From BD2-11 sp965221785 (GTDB lineage: Bacteria > Gemmatimonadota > Gemmatimonadetes > Longimicrobiales > Gaopeijiaceae), in assembly GCA_965221785.1 (NCBI GenBank), contig CBDCSR010000003.1, positions 1,550,001-1,614,000 on the forward strand: a stretch of DNA of 64,000 nt, read 5' to 3'. Below, one piece after another: positions 1 through 9,301 of this stretch. The notes beneath the pieces were generated by a model that saw nothing but the letters and a program-made list of their open reading frames with translations, did no database searches and was not told where the DNA came from. How positions within the stretch are numbered: position 1 is the first letter of the stretch; each line of letters opens with the position of its first letter. The position numbers and the translations under genes are program-made.

Positions 1-693
1 GTCACCGAGTCCGAATGGGACGACGTGTGGCTGAGCGAGGGGTTCGCGACCTACTTCACGCTGCTCTTCCGCGAGTACGCCTACGGGAGGGACGACTTCG
101 TCGCCGGCCTCCGGCAGGCGGCGGAGCGAGTCCGGTTCTGGTACGCGCAGAATCCCGACTATCGCATCGTCCACGACGGACTCGAGGACATGTCGCGGGT
201 GACCAGCGTGGCGACCTACCAGAAGGGCGCCTGGGTGCTGCACATGCTCAGGGGGCGGATCGGCGACGAGGCCTTCCAGAGGGGCATCCGCACATATTAT
301 GCCCGTCACCTGAACGGCACGGCCTCCACCGACGACCTCATGCGGGCCATGGAGGAAGCCTCCGGCGACGACCTGCAGGCCTTCTTCGACCAGTGGCTCC
401 GGCACGGGGGCAATCCGGTCTTCGAGGGGTCATGGGCATACGACTCCGACGCCGGCGTGGTGCGCATCGACCTGCGCCAGGTGCAGGAGACGGGACTCTT
501 CCGGATGCCCCTCGACATCGGGGTCTACATGGGACGCGATCGGCCTTCGGCCCAGGTGGTCACCGTCGAGGTGGACGCGGCCTCCCACAGCTTCACGATC
601 CCGGTCGACGCGGAACCCGCCGATGTCCGCCTGGACCCGGATACCCGGGCGCTGTTCACAGCGGAGTTCGGGAGAGCGGCAGGGGCGCGCTAG
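1..693 (+). CDS. M1 family aminopeptidase, C-terminal part (5' truncated by window edge)
   Basis: The reading frame is open from base 1 and ends at TAG 691-693. It begins with VTESEWDDVWLSEGFATY, the segment that follows HExxH in M1 (gluzincin) peptidases; the Glu of WLSEGFATYF is the third zinc ligand, so the HExxH itself lies upstream of the window. The rest matches the helical M1 C-terminal part (GAWVLHMLR, then DLQAFFDQWLRHGGNPVFEGSW). Family role: zinc-dependent removal of N-terminal residues from peptides. Its stop overlaps the stop of the convergent RND gene by three bases in a ctag palindrome. The protein's start and signal peptide cannot be judged. Confidence 0.9.
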   Translation, partial: VTESEWDDVWLSEGFATYFTLLFREYAYGRDDFVAGLRQAAERVRFWYAQNPDYRIVHDGLEDMSRVTSVATYQKGAWVLHMLRGRIGDEAFQRGIRTYYARHLNGTASTDDLMRAMEEASGDDLQAFFDQWLRHGGNPVFEGSWAYDSDAGVVRIDLRQVQETGLFRMPLDIGVYMGRDRPSAQVVTVEVDAASHSFTIPVDAEPADVRLDPDTRALFTAEFGRAAGAR

Positions 694-3600
694 GCCGCGG
701 AAGAAGGGACCGGTCCCCTCTCTGTGAGGCGGTGGTGCACCATGGTCAGAGCGGGCACGATCAGCATCAACACAGCCGTCGCAAACAGGATTCCGAAGCC
801 CAGTGAAGCCGCCATCGGCACCAGGAACTGCGCCTGCAGGCTGCGCTCGAAGACGAGCGGCGCCACCCCCAGGAAGGTGGTCACGGACGTAAGCAGGATC
901 GGGCGGAAGCGCGCCTTGGCTCCGTCGATGATCGCCTCCCTGCCGGGCATGCCCCGCCGGAGGCGATCGTTGATGAAATCGATCATGACCAGGGAATCGT
1001 TCACCACGACGCCGCTCAGGCCGATCACGCCGAACATCGACATCATGCTCATGGGTAATCCCAGAAGCAGATGGCCCGCAATCGCGCCGATGATCCCGAA
1101 GGGGATGGCGGCCATGACGATCAGGGGCTTGGTGTAGGAGCCGAAGGGGACGGCAAGCAGGGCGTAGATGGCCAGCAGAGCCAGGGCGAAACCGCTCGCC
1201 AGGGCACCGAAGGACTCCACCTGCTCCTGCTGTTGGCCTCCGAAGCTGTAGGAGAGGCCCGATTCACGGGCAGCCAGTTCCGGAAGAACGGTCGCGGCAA
1301 GTTGCTCCGTCACCTCGCCTCCGGTGATGACTTCCCGGTCGACGTCGGCGGTGACCGCGATGACCCGTTCCCCGTCGGTCCGCCGGATCGTGGTGGGCGA
1401 GCTTCCCAGCCGCACCGAGGCGACTCGGCCCAGCGGCACCTCGCCTCCCGTGGGCGTGCGCACCAGGTACTCCTCCACATCCGCGATGGTGTTGCGTTCC
1501 TCTTCGGGCAGGCGAACGTAGACGCGCACCTCCTCACGGCCGCGCTGTACGCGCACCGCCTCGTCGCCGAAGAAAGCGGAGCGCACCTGGCGGGCCAGGG
1601 CATCCAGCGTCAGTCCCATGGTCCGGGCCTCCGGGCGCAGGTCGAGTTGGATCTCCCTGAGTCCCTGATCCTGGTCCGCCCGGACATCGAACACGCCATC
1701 GAACGCCCGCAGCCGCTCGATCAGGGTGTCGGCGACCGAGGTCAGGCGCTCGGGATCCGGGTGGGCAAGCTCGACGTGCACCGGAAGGCCGAAGTCGAGC
1801 AACTCGGCCGTGATGGTGAGCGCCCTGGCTTCGGGCAGGGGACCCAGCTCCTCGCGCCACGTCTGCTGGAAGTCGGCCGCGGAGATATCGCGGAATTCAG
1901 CGGTCACGAGCTTGAATTCCACTGCCGCGAGGTTGGCGCGCGGATCGGCTGCCGGCCCGGCTCCGAAGGGCTGGAACTGCCGGGCCTCCTGGCCCACCGT
2001 CATGTTGACGCCCTCGAGGAGCGATCCGGCGCCCTCGGCAGACAGACGCGCGATAGCCCGTTGTCCCGCCTGCTCCACATGATCGGCCATCTCGGAGGTC
2101 CGCTCCGCGGGCGTGCCTTCCGGCATCTCCAGTGTGGCCGTGACCAGATCCGCCTCCACCGTAGGCATGAAGTTCACCCGGATGATGCCCGCGGGAACCA
2201 TGGCGACGGAGAGGATGATGAGCGCGACCCCGCTCGTGATGACCAGCCCGGGCTGAGCGGTGGCGACCCTGAGGGCCCGGTCGAGAGGCTCCGCGATGAA
2301 GCGCTTCAGCTCCCGGTCGACGGCCCGCTGAATGCGGGCGACCAGATGGTCCCGGGAGCGACGCCGGCGCCTGCCGGGACCCGGCATGTGAGAGAGGTGG
2401 TTCGGCAGCACCAGGAGCGACTCGACGAGCGAAAACATGAGGACGGAGATGACGACGACGGGGAGCATGGTCATCAGCCTCCCCGTGACGCTCGGGACGA
2501 AAAACAGGGGGCAGAACGCCACCACGGTGGTGAGGACGGCGAAGATCACCGGGCCCGTGATGCGGCGGGTCCCGCGGATGGACGCGTCCACGCCGCGCCA
2601 CCCCTTTTCGCGCTCCGCATGGATGTTCTCGCCCACCACCACGGCGTCATCGACTACGATGCCAACGGCGAGGATGAATGCGAAGAGCGTCATCATGTTG
2701 ATCGACACGGCCAGCCAGTTCATCACGGCGAAGGTGCCGACGAACGACACCGCGATTCCGACCGCCACCCAGAACGCGAGCCTGAGATCAAGGAAGAGGG
2801 TGAGGGAGAGGAGGACGAGCGCCAGGCCGATGAGGCCGTTCTTCACCAGCAGCCCCAGGCGGCTCTCGAAGATCTGGCCGCTGTTGTTCCACACCTCGAG
2901 CCCCACCCCGGCCGGCAGCGAAGGGATGACCTCCTCCTCCAGGTGCTCCTCGACGGCCGCAACAATGTCGAGCACCTTCTCGTCCGAGGTCCGGAAGACC
3001 TCCACATAGACTGCGGGCTGGCCCTGAAACCGGGTGATCAGGTCCACATCCCGGAAGCCGTCGCGCACCTCGGCGATGTCCCCGAGGCGGACCACGGTGC
3101 CGTCCACCCGGCTGAGGACGATGATGTCCTCGAAATCGTGCTGGTTGTAGTTCTGTCCGGTGGTGCGGATGCGCACCTCCTCGTCCCTCGTGTCGATGCT
3201 TCCCGCGGACAGGTCGAGGGACCCGCCCCGCACCGCGCTGGCGATGTCCCCGAGGGTCAGGCCCAGCGCCCGCAGCTGATGCAGGGGGACCTCGACGGAG
3301 ATCTCGTATTCGCGAATGCCGGTCGTCTCGACGTAGGAGACCACCGGAAGCTCCGACAACCCATCCTCGGTGCGGTACGCCAGCTCCTTGAGCGTGCGCT
3401 CGCCCACGTCGCCGAACAGCACGAGGCGGATGACGCTCTGGCGATTGGTCAGTTCGCTGACCTCCGGGCGCTCCGCACCGGCGGGGAAGGTCTGGATCCG
3501 GTCGACCTGGGCCTTGATGTCGTCGAGTGCCCGCGCGACATCGGCGCCCAGCTGGAGTTCCACCGTCACCGACCCTCGCCCCTCGGCCGCCGTCGAACGG

Positions 3601-3902
3601 ATCTCCTTGATGTCGTCCACCGCCTCGATCTGTTCCTCGATCTTGCGCAGGATCGACTCTTCGATCTCGTCGGGCGTGGCCCCGGGATAGGGAACCGAGA
3701 TCATGACGCGGTCGAGCGAAATCTCCGGGAAGACCTCCTGCACCAGGCCGCGCAGGGAGAAGAAGCCCGCCGCCAGGATGAAGAACATGAGCAGGTTGGC
3801 GGCGACCCCGTTGCGGGCCATGTAGGCGATGGGGCCGCGCGCCTCCCGCGACGGATCCTTCGAAGAGTGCTCGTCCGGCGAGGGCTCGTCGGGGCGGCTC
3901 AT
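690..3902 (-). CDS. RND efflux transporter permease (HAE1/AcrB-like)
   Basis: 1070 aa, the usual length for an inner-membrane RND pump, with the 12-helix, two large periplasmic loop layout. The first helix is about residues 33-52. The paired Asp of the TM4 proton relay is visible at 418-419 in ILAVGIVVDDAVVVGEN. The TM10 region reads GLSGVVVNDSLVMIDFIN, so the AcrB-type Lys of TM10 is not present at the expected place. It is the last gene of a three-gene operon (TolC, adaptor, pump) with ATGA overlaps, implying translational coupling. It would export small molecules using the proton gradient; the substrate (drug, bile-like compound, lipid) cannot be told. A heavy-metal (CusA) assignment is not supported. 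Confidence 0.93.
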   Translation of the reverse strand: MSRPDEPSPDEHSSKDPSREARGPIAYMARNGVAANLLMFFILAAGFFSLRGLVQEVFPEISLDRVMISVPYPGATPDEIEESILRKIEEQIEAVDDIKEIRSTAAEGRGSVTVELQLGADVARALDDIKAQVDRIQTFPAGAERPEVSELTNRQSVIRLVLFGDVGERTLKELAYRTEDGLSELPVVSYVETTGIREYEISVEVPLHQLRALGLTLGDIASAVRGGSLDLSAGSIDTRDEEVRIRTTGQNYNQHDFEDIIVLSRVDGTVVRLGDIAEVRDGFRDVDLITRFQGQPAVYVEVFRTSDEKVLDIVAAVEEHLEEEVIPSLPAGVGLEVWNNSGQIFESRLGLLVKNGLIGLALVLLSLTLFLDLRLAFWVAVGIAVSFVGTFAVMNWLAVSINMMTLFAFILAVGIVVDDAVVVGENIHAEREKGWRGVDASIRGTRRITGPVIFAVLTTVVAFCPLFFVPSVTGRLMTMLPVVVISVLMFSLVESLLVLPNHLSHMPGPGRRRRRSRDHLVARIQRAVDRELKRFIAEPLDRALRVATAQPGLVITSGVALIILSVAMVPAGIIRVNFMPTVEADLVTATLEMPEGTPAERTSEMADHVEQAGQRAIARLSAEGAGSLLEGVNMTVGQEARQFQPFGAGPAADPRANLAAVEFKLVTAEFRDISAADFQQTWREELGPLPEARALTITAELLDFGLPVHVELAHPDPERLTSVADTLIERLRAFDGVFDVRADQDQGLREIQLDLRPEARTMGLTLDALARQVRSAFFGDEAVRVQRGREEVRVYVRLPEEERNTIADVEEYLVRTPTGGEVPLGRVASVRLGSSPTTIRRTDGERVIAVTADVDREVITGGEVTEQLAATVLPELAARESGLSYSFGGQQQEQVESFGALASGFALALLAIYALLAVPFGSYTKPLIVMAAIPFGIIGAIAGHLLLGLPMSMMSMFGVIGLSGVVVNDSLVMIDFINDRLRRGMPGREAIIDGAKARFRPILLTSVTTFLGVAPLVFERSLQAQFLVPMAASLGFGILFATAVLMLIVPALTMVHHRLTERGPVPSSAA

Positions 3903-5131
3903 CCGGGCCCGTCGGCGCTCGTCCGCACCACCATGCCCTCGGTGGCGAACTGCAGGCCGCTCAGCACGACAGCCTGTCCGTCCGCGAGGGCACCGGTGAC
4001 GTACACGAGTTCGTCGGCGCGCTGCAGGACGGCCACCGGGACGATGGCGACCATGGTGTCCTGGCGCAGCGCCCAGACCTCGTTCCCGGTCCGCAGCGCG
4101 GAACGCGGTACGGTGAAGTATCGCTCCGGGGCAGCTCCGGCGATGCGCACTTCCACGAACTGACCGACCAGGAGGGGCGGGCCGCCCCGGCCGTCCTCCG
4201 CTTCCATCCCGTCACCCTCGGCGGTGGCCGCCCGACCGCCCGCGAACGGGTCGGGAACGCGCACCACCACGTCGATGGTGCGGGTCTGTTCGTCAAGGGC
4301 GGCTTCGGCCCGGTCCACGTATCCCGACCACGTGTAGGAGCCATCCCCGTACTCCGCGATCACCGTGGCCTCGACGCTTGTGTCGCCATCACCCGCATCC
4401 AGCGACCAGAGGTCCGGGATGAGGGCCGCATCGGCGTCCGACAGGGGAACCACCACCTCCACCGCGTCGTCGGCGTAGAGCCGGCCCACGCCCTGCCCGG
4501 CGGCGACGAACTGCCCGACGTCCACCATCTCGGTCCGCACGATGCCGCTGAAGGGCGCGCGTACCTCCGTCCGCGCCAGCGCCAGCTCCGCGTCGGCCAG
4601 AGCCGCGCTGTCCCGCGCCAGCGCAGCCCGGGCGGCGGCGAGCTGTGGCTCTCTGAGCGTGAGCGGGCTCGCTTCGGCTGGCGGAGTGTCGTCCCCCCGC
4701 CGCCGCAGGAACCCCTCATACTCCGCGCGGGCAATGCGGGCCTCCTCCTCGGCTTGCAGGAGCGCGACCAGTTGCGCGGCGACATTGGCGCGCGCCTGTT
4801 GCACCCGGTTCAGGTAGTCCGCTTCGTCGATGCGGAAGAGGACCTCGCCCGCACTCACGCGCCCGCCGCTCAGGAAGGCCGGCGCGACCGACGCGACCTT
4901 GCCATTGATCTGGGCTGCGACATCAATCTCGGCGCGCGGCCGCACCGTGCCCGCGCTGTAGACCGGGATGGCGCCGTCCCGGCCGGTGGCGGGGGCGGTC
5001 GTGACGAACGGCGCCTGCGAGCCCGGCTCGCGCAGCGGGGGGTCGGGGCGCAGGGCGATCATGACGGCCGCCAGCGCGACGGCGCCTCCGAGGATGCCTG
5101 AGGCGATGAGAAAACTGCGGCGGCGGCTCAT
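3899..5131 (-). CDS. RND efflux periplasmic adaptor (membrane fusion protein)
   Basis: 410 aa. Residues about 8-27 form an N-terminal membrane anchor. An alpha-helical hairpin follows at about 105-185 (NRVQQARANVAAQLVALLQ and an Ala/Glu-rich return helix), flanked by lipoyl and beta-barrel segments (GKVASVAPAFLSGGRVSAGE; VRAPFSGIV). This is the HlyD/AcrA architecture. It bridges the RND pump encoded just downstream and the TolC protein encoded just upstream, overlapping both by 4 bp (ATGA). An acidic, Gly-rich insert at about 300-315 looks like a loop in the barrel domain. Confidence 0.92.
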   Translation of the reverse strand: MSRRRSFLIASGILGGAVALAAVMIALRPDPPLREPGSQAPFVTTAPATGRDGAIPVYSAGTVRPRAEIDVAAQINGKVASVAPAFLSGGRVSAGEVLFRIDEADYLNRVQQARANVAAQLVALLQAEEEARIARAEYEGFLRRRGDDTPPAEASPLTLREPQLAAARAALARDSAALADAELALARTEVRAPFSGIVRTEMVDVGQFVAAGQGVGRLYADDAVEVVVPLSDADAALIPDLWSLDAGDGDTSVEATVIAEYGDGSYTWSGYVDRAEAALDEQTRTIDVVVRVPDPFAGGRAATAEGDGMEAEDGRGGPPLLVGQFVEVRIAGAAPERYFTVPRSALRTGNEVWALRQDTMVAIVPVAVLQRADELVYVTGALADGQAVVLSGLQFATEGMVVRTSADGPG

Positions 5132-6669
5132 TGATCCGTCCCCCGGGTTGGCGTGTCGGCTTGTTCTTCGGATTCGCTGGCGGGTACCATGCGCGGGCCT
5201 TCGAGCTCCTCGGGCGGAACGGTCCAGTCACCGCCCAGCGAACGGTGTACCGCCAGCCGCGCCAGCGCCAGATCGCGGTGCGCACCGGCGAGCGTCGACT
5301 CGACGTTGAGGAGCGCCCGTACGGCGTCGAGATAGTCGACGTAGCCTCCCACTCCGGCGGCGTAGCGGCGCGACTGCAGCTCGACCGATGCGAGGGCCTC
5401 CTCCCGCTGCGATGCGAGGAAGTCGTGGCGCCGCCCTTCGTTGCCGAGAGCGGCCAGCGCCGCCTCCACCTCGTGAACCGCCGTCACCACGGTGCGGCCG
5501 TAGGCGGCTGCCGCCTGGCCGAACCGGGCGTGCGCGACGGCGATGTTGCTGCGGATGCGGCCTCCCTGGAAGATCGGAGCGGTCAGGTTGCCGAGCAGAT
5601 TGCGAAACCACTGGTCGACGTTGAAGAGCCCGTCGGCGTCAGCGGACTGCACCCCGATCGTGCCCGAGAACGACAGGGAAGGGAGCATTTCGGCCCGGCG
5701 CGCGCCGATGGTGAAGCGGGCGGCCTCGAGCCGAAGCCCGGCTGAGCGTACGTCCGGCCGCTGAACCAGGAGGTCGGCCGGCACCCCCGCGGAGACGGGA
5801 TCGCTCGACGGCAGCGGCGCCAGCGAATCGGGGAGGATCGCGTCGAGCTTCTCGCGGAAGCCGCCCACGAGAACGGCCAGACGCCCTTCGGCGTTGACCA
5901 GCTGGCTCTCCAGCTGAGGAAGGGCGGCCTGCGTGTTCCGAAGTTCCTGACGAACCTGGTAGAGTTCGAAGGAAGTGACCAGCCCGCGGTCGTAGCGGGT
6001 CTCTGCGAGCTCCTCCCGTTCCAGGAGAACGTCGATGGTCTCGCGGGCGAGGGCTTCGCGCCTGCGCAGGTCGGCGATTTCGAAGTAGGTCGTGATGGTC
6101 TCCGACAGCACTCCGATGCGCGCCGCGTGGTAGTCCGACTCCGACGCCAGGTACTCCTGCCCGGCAGCCCGCGAATCGTTGCGGGCGCGTCCCCAGAAAT
6201 CCAGTTCGTACGCGAAGTCGACGCCCAGCGACCAGGTCTCGATGCCGAGGCGTTCGGGGAATTCGAAGCCGGGCAGCCGGTCGCCCGCGATTTCGCGGAA
6301 CTGCTGGCCGAAGCCGGCGTTGGACGGGTTGTCCGTGTCGCTGACGTTCGCGCTGGCCTGGATGGCGGGAAGCAGGGAGGCGCGCGCGATCCCAGCCTGG
6401 GCCCTGGCCTGCTGCACCCGGGCCACCGCTTCGGCCAGGTCGAAGTTGGCGGCCAGCACCGAGTCGATGACGGTGTTGAGCGCCGGATCCTGGAAGGTGG
6501 TCCACCACTCCCTGGCCTCATACGCGCCCGACTCCTCGCTCCCCTCGAAACTGTCGGGAAGCTCGGCGACCGGTTCCGGCACCGATGGCGCCGGCGCGAG
6601 AGAGCACGCTGCAAGGAGGAGCAGCGATGACAGCGCCGCAAGGGGCGCAGGCGTCTGCTGAACGTTCAT
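5128..6669 (-). CDS. TolC-like outer membrane efflux lipoprotein
   Basis: 513 aa from the ATG at 6669, chosen because it gives a lipoprotein signal (LLLLAACS, lipidated Cys22) and has AGGTGA upstream; the frame stays open further upstream but that extension lacks a signal. Two outer-membrane efflux repeats are visible (AEAVARVQQARAQAGIARAS; EVEAALAALGNEGRR), as in OprM/NodT-type channels. It is the first gene of the tripartite operon and gives the pump an exit duct through the outer membrane. Confidence 0.92.
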   Translation of the reverse strand: MNVQQTPAPLAALSSLLLLAACSLAPAPSVPEPVAELPDSFEGSEESGAYEAREWWTTFQDPALNTVIDSVLAANFDLAEAVARVQQARAQAGIARASLLPAIQASANVSDTDNPSNAGFGQQFREIAGDRLPGFEFPERLGIETWSLGVDFAYELDFWGRARNDSRAAGQEYLASESDYHAARIGVLSETITTYFEIADLRRREALARETIDVLLEREELAETRYDRGLVTSFELYQVRQELRNTQAALPQLESQLVNAEGRLAVLVGGFREKLDAILPDSLAPLPSSDPVSAGVPADLLVQRPDVRSAGLRLEAARFTIGARRAEMLPSLSFSGTIGVQSADADGLFNVDQWFRNLLGNLTAPIFQGGRIRSNIAVAHARFGQAAAAYGRTVVTAVHEVEAALAALGNEGRRHDFLASQREEALASVELQSRRYAAGVGGYVDYLDAVRALLNVESTLAGAHRDLALARLAVHRSLGGDWTVPPEELEGPRMVPASESEEQADTPTRGTDQ

Positions 6670-6831
6670 GGCCGCGTCACCTGCCTGTGTGCACGGAAGC
6701 TGTCCGACGTGATGCCGAAAAGCTGGTCCGGGGACGGCAGTTGGCGCAAGCTGCCAGAGGAGTGTGGGCGTCAGGTCGCCGCTGGCTCGGCCTCCTTTTC
6801 GATCGCGGGCGGACGACCCGCCCGGCAACCT

Positions 6832-7449
6832 CTACCGTGCCACTTCGAACGGCACCGTCGCCACCTGGTCGTCCCACCAGATCGTGAACACCCCGCCTTC
6901 CTGGGTCATTTCGGTGAACATGATGGTCAGCTGGTCGGCGGACATCGCGATCGTCGAGACATCCATGGTGGTGCGCAGTACGTCGCGGTCCGGGGTGTAG
7001 CCGTAGGAACCCCACAGCGCATCGGGGTTCTCCTCGCGGAAATCGTTCTTCACGCCCCAGGTGGCGAAGATGAGGGTCCACTCGTCTTCGGTGAGCTCCG
7101 CGAAGATGCTGTATTCGCCGGCGGGAAGGCGCTCGCCGCCGAACGTCAGGTCCGTCTCGGTCATGAAGCGGGTCGACTGGTCGGCCCCGATGCGCCACAC
7201 CGGTGCGCCGCGCAGGAACGCCTGGCCGTACTCGTCTCCCGAGCCGAACAGGTCCCGGCCCCGCAGGATCGGGCGGCCGTAGGTCACCACGACCCACGAG
7301 CCGTTCTCGTAGCTGCCTTCCGCGTTGTACGCGCCGCCCACATGGGTGGCGGCCTCTCCGCGGGGGCTCAGCGGCCTGTCCTGAGCCTGAACGGTGGTGG
7401 CGAAGGCGAGCGCAAGGGCGAGACTGCACAGCGGCCGAAGCATCTTCAT
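6832..7449 (-). CDS. DUF2911 family secreted protein
   Basis: 205 aa with signal peptide (residues 1-23, ending VQAQ). Start at 7449 is preceded by GGAGGAACC. The DUF2911 core is clear: YNAEGSYENGSWVVVTYGRP, LRGAPVWRIGADQSTRFMTE, LPAGEYSIFAELTEDEWTLI, and a C-terminal beta-rich half. The function of DUF2911 is not established; these are small periplasmic or secreted beta proteins. A second, divergent family member lies at 22919-23557. It is read away from the NHL lipoprotein gene at 7659, so the 209 bp between them must hold both promoters. Confidence 0.88.
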   Translation of the reverse strand: MKMLRPLCSLALALAFATTVQAQDRPLSPRGEAATHVGGAYNAEGSYENGSWVVVTYGRPILRGRDLFGSGDEYGQAFLRGAPVWRIGADQSTRFMTETDLTFGGERLPAGEYSIFAELTEDEWTLIFATWGVKNDFREENPDALWGSYGYTPDRDVLRTTMDVSTIAMSADQLTIMFTEMTQEGGVFTIWWDDQVATVPFEVAR

Positions 7450-7658
7450 CGGTTCCTCCGGGGTCCTGGTGAATCCTGGGTCAAGGTGCAAAGCGCGCTG
7501 AATCCTATATGAGCCGGAGGATGGGAGAAAGGGGGGATCGGGAGATGCGGCAACAGGGCGGGACGCCCTGTCATCCTGTACGTTGTCCTTGGTTCGCCAT
7601 CTTCTCGCGAAGCGCCAGGCTCGTACGAACGCAAGGCTCGCAGCTCACTGGAGGAACC

Positions 7659-8810
7659 ATGGCTCGATCTCCCCTGCACCTGTCCTTCATCGTGCTCGTG
7701 GCTCTGTCCCTGGCCTGCGCCGAATCGGGCGCGCCGGGCGCAGACTCGGTCTCCTCCTCCGCGGCGCCGGCCGGTTCCGGCGACGGTCCACCAACCTTCC
7801 AGGTGGATCCCTCGTGGCCGCGCGAATTCCCCAACCACTGGATTCTGGGCGCGATCACGTCGGTCTTCGTCGATGACCGCGACCACGTCTGGATCACGCA
7901 TCTTCCCGAGACGCTGACGCCGGAAGAGACCGCCGCCGTGCAGGAACCGCCTATCGGCGAGTGTTGCGTGCCGGCACCCGTCGTGCTCGAGATCGACCCG
8001 GAGGGCAACGTGGTTCAGGGGTGGGGCGATCCCGCCACCCAGGATGTCTCCGAGTTCCCGCGCAACTCGCACGGGCTCTTCATCGACCACAACGGCAACG
8101 TCTGGATCGGCACCTACCGTCACCACCGCGTCATGAAGTTCACCCGCGACGGACAGCACCTCATGACGCTGGGCGAGTACGACGTCAACGGCGGGAGCTC
8201 CGACACTGCGCTCCTCGGCGGTCCGGCCGGGATCTGGGTGGACCCGGAAACCAACGAGGTGTTCGTCGCGGATGGATACCGGAACCGGAGGGTGATCGTA
8301 TTCGACGGAGACACGGGCGCTTACCTGCGGCACTGGGGCGCGTACGGGGAGTCCCCCGACGACGAGGCTGCCTACGACTACGGCGCGCGCACCGTGGACA
8401 GCCCGTTCCCGCCCCAGTTCTCCACCGTGCACGACCTGATGGGCTCGGCCGACGGGCTCATCTACGTCGCGGACCGGCGGGGCAACCGCATCCAGGTGTT
8501 CCGGCGCGACGGCACCTACGTGACCGAGAAGACCATCGCCCCGCTTACCCGCGCGTCCGGGTCGGCGTTCGTTATCGCGCTATCGCCGGACGCCGCCCAG
8601 CAGTGGCTCTACCTGGCCGACGGCACCAACCACAAGGTCTGGATTCTGCGCCGCTCGGACCTGGAGGTCGTAGGCGAGTTCGGCCGCGGCGGACGGCAGG
8701 TCGGCCAGTTCCTCCGGCCGCACGGGATGTCGGTGGACTCCCGCGGAAACATCTACGTAGGCGAGGCCTCGACCGGCCGGCGCGTGCAGAAGTTCGCCGT
8801 GGGGGGTTAG
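7659..8810 (+). CDS. NHL-repeat beta-propeller lipoprotein
   Basis: 383 aa. Start ATG 7659 follows GGAGGAACC at the right spacing and yields a lipobox (ALSLACAES, Cys20); in-frame codons upstream lack this. At least four NHL-type blades are readable: GLFIDHNGNVWIGTYRHHRV, GIWVDPETNEVFVADGYRNR, ADGLIYVADRRGNRIQVF, GMSVDSRGNIYVGEASTGRR. Such proteins resemble peptidyl-alpha-hydroxyglycine alpha-amidating lyase and other six-bladed propellers, but no catalytic set was identified, so the function is open. Expected site: periplasmic face of a membrane. Confidence 0.88.
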   Translation: MARSPLHLSFIVLVALSLACAESGAPGADSVSSSAAPAGSGDGPPTFQVDPSWPREFPNHWILGAITSVFVDDRDHVWITHLPETLTPEETAAVQEPPIGECCVPAPVVLEIDPEGNVVQGWGDPATQDVSEFPRNSHGLFIDHNGNVWIGTYRHHRVMKFTRDGQHLMTLGEYDVNGGSSDTALLGGPAGIWVDPETNEVFVADGYRNRRVIVFDGDTGAYLRHWGAYGESPDDEAAYDYGARTVDSPFPPQFSTVHDLMGSADGLIYVADRRGNRIQVFRRDGTYVTEKTIAPLTRASGSAFVIALSPDAAQQWLYLADGTNHKVWILRRSDLEVVGEFGRGGRQVGQFLRPHGMSVDSRGNIYVGEASTGRRVQKFAVGG

Positions 8811-8833
8811 CCGAGAGCGCCAGTTGCTACATC

Positions 8834-8854
8834 TCATATGATTTCATATCATAT
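8834..8854. promoter_or_regulatory. AT-rich repeated operator/promoter of the PIN-RHH toxin-antitoxin pair
   Basis: In GC-rich surroundings this 21-bp tract holds three copies of TCATAT (8834, 8844, 8849). It also holds an inverted repeat ATATGAT (8836-8842) / ATCATAT (8848-8854) with a 5-nt centre. It abuts the PIN start codon at 8858, leaving no room for a ribosome binding site. Ribbon-helix-helix antitoxins typically bind short repeated half-sites over their own promoter, which fits; binding is inferred. Confidence 0.55.
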
Positions 8855-8857
8855 AAG

Positions 8858-9301
8858 ATGCGCTTCGTCCTCGACACCAACGTGGTCGTCGCTGCTCTGC
8901 GAAGCCCGTCCGGAGCGTCGGCGGCGTTGCTCGAATGGGCGTTGGACCACCGATTCACCCTGGTGCTGTCGGTACCGCTCGCGCTTGAATACGAGGGAGT
9001 CTGTCGTGATCCGGCCCAGCGAATCGCCTCCGGCCTCTCCGAGTCGGAAGTCGACACGATCATGTCAGCGCTGTGCGCGGTGGCCGAACCGGTGCAGGCG
9101 TGGTTCCTCTGGCGACCGCAACTGCGCGATCCGGCGGACGAAATGGTACTCGAGACGGCGGTCAACGGAACCGCGGATGCCCTTGTAACCTTCAACAGGC
9201 GCGACTTCGGCGATGCTCCCGGGACCTTCGGGATCGAGGTGCTGTCGCCTCGCCACGCACTGCGCAGGATCACCAGGGGACAGAAAGGGAAATCGAAATG
9301 A
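8858..9301 (+). CDS. PIN-domain toxin (VapC-like ribonuclease, COG1569-type)
   Basis: 147 aa. PIN acidic residues: Asp6 in FVLDTNVVVAALR, Glu44 in LALEYEGV, Asp91/Asp94 in RDPADEMVLETA, and the terminal TFNRRDF with Asp116. The family cleaves RNA with a divalent metal at these residues. The ATG at 8858 sits directly after the AT-rich repeat, with no Shine-Dalgarno sequence, suggesting a leaderless transcript. The stop overlaps the antitoxin start (ATGA, 9298-9301). Toxin-first order is the reverse of most VapBC pairs but usual for this PIN subfamily. Confidence 0.88.
   Translation: MRFVLDTNVVVAALRSPSGASAALLEWALDHRFTLVLSVPLALEYEGVCRDPAQRIASGLSESEVDTIMSALCAVAEPVQAWFLWRPQLRDPADEMVLETAVNGTADALVTFNRRDFGDAPGTFGIEVLSPRHALRRITRGQKGKSK

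Noticed and set aside
1071..4163. Very long plus-strand open frame opposite the RND pump gene
   Set aside because: It has no domain pattern, is extremely Arg/Asp/His-rich and lies antisense to a clearly conserved pump and adaptor; it is a GC-rich shadow.
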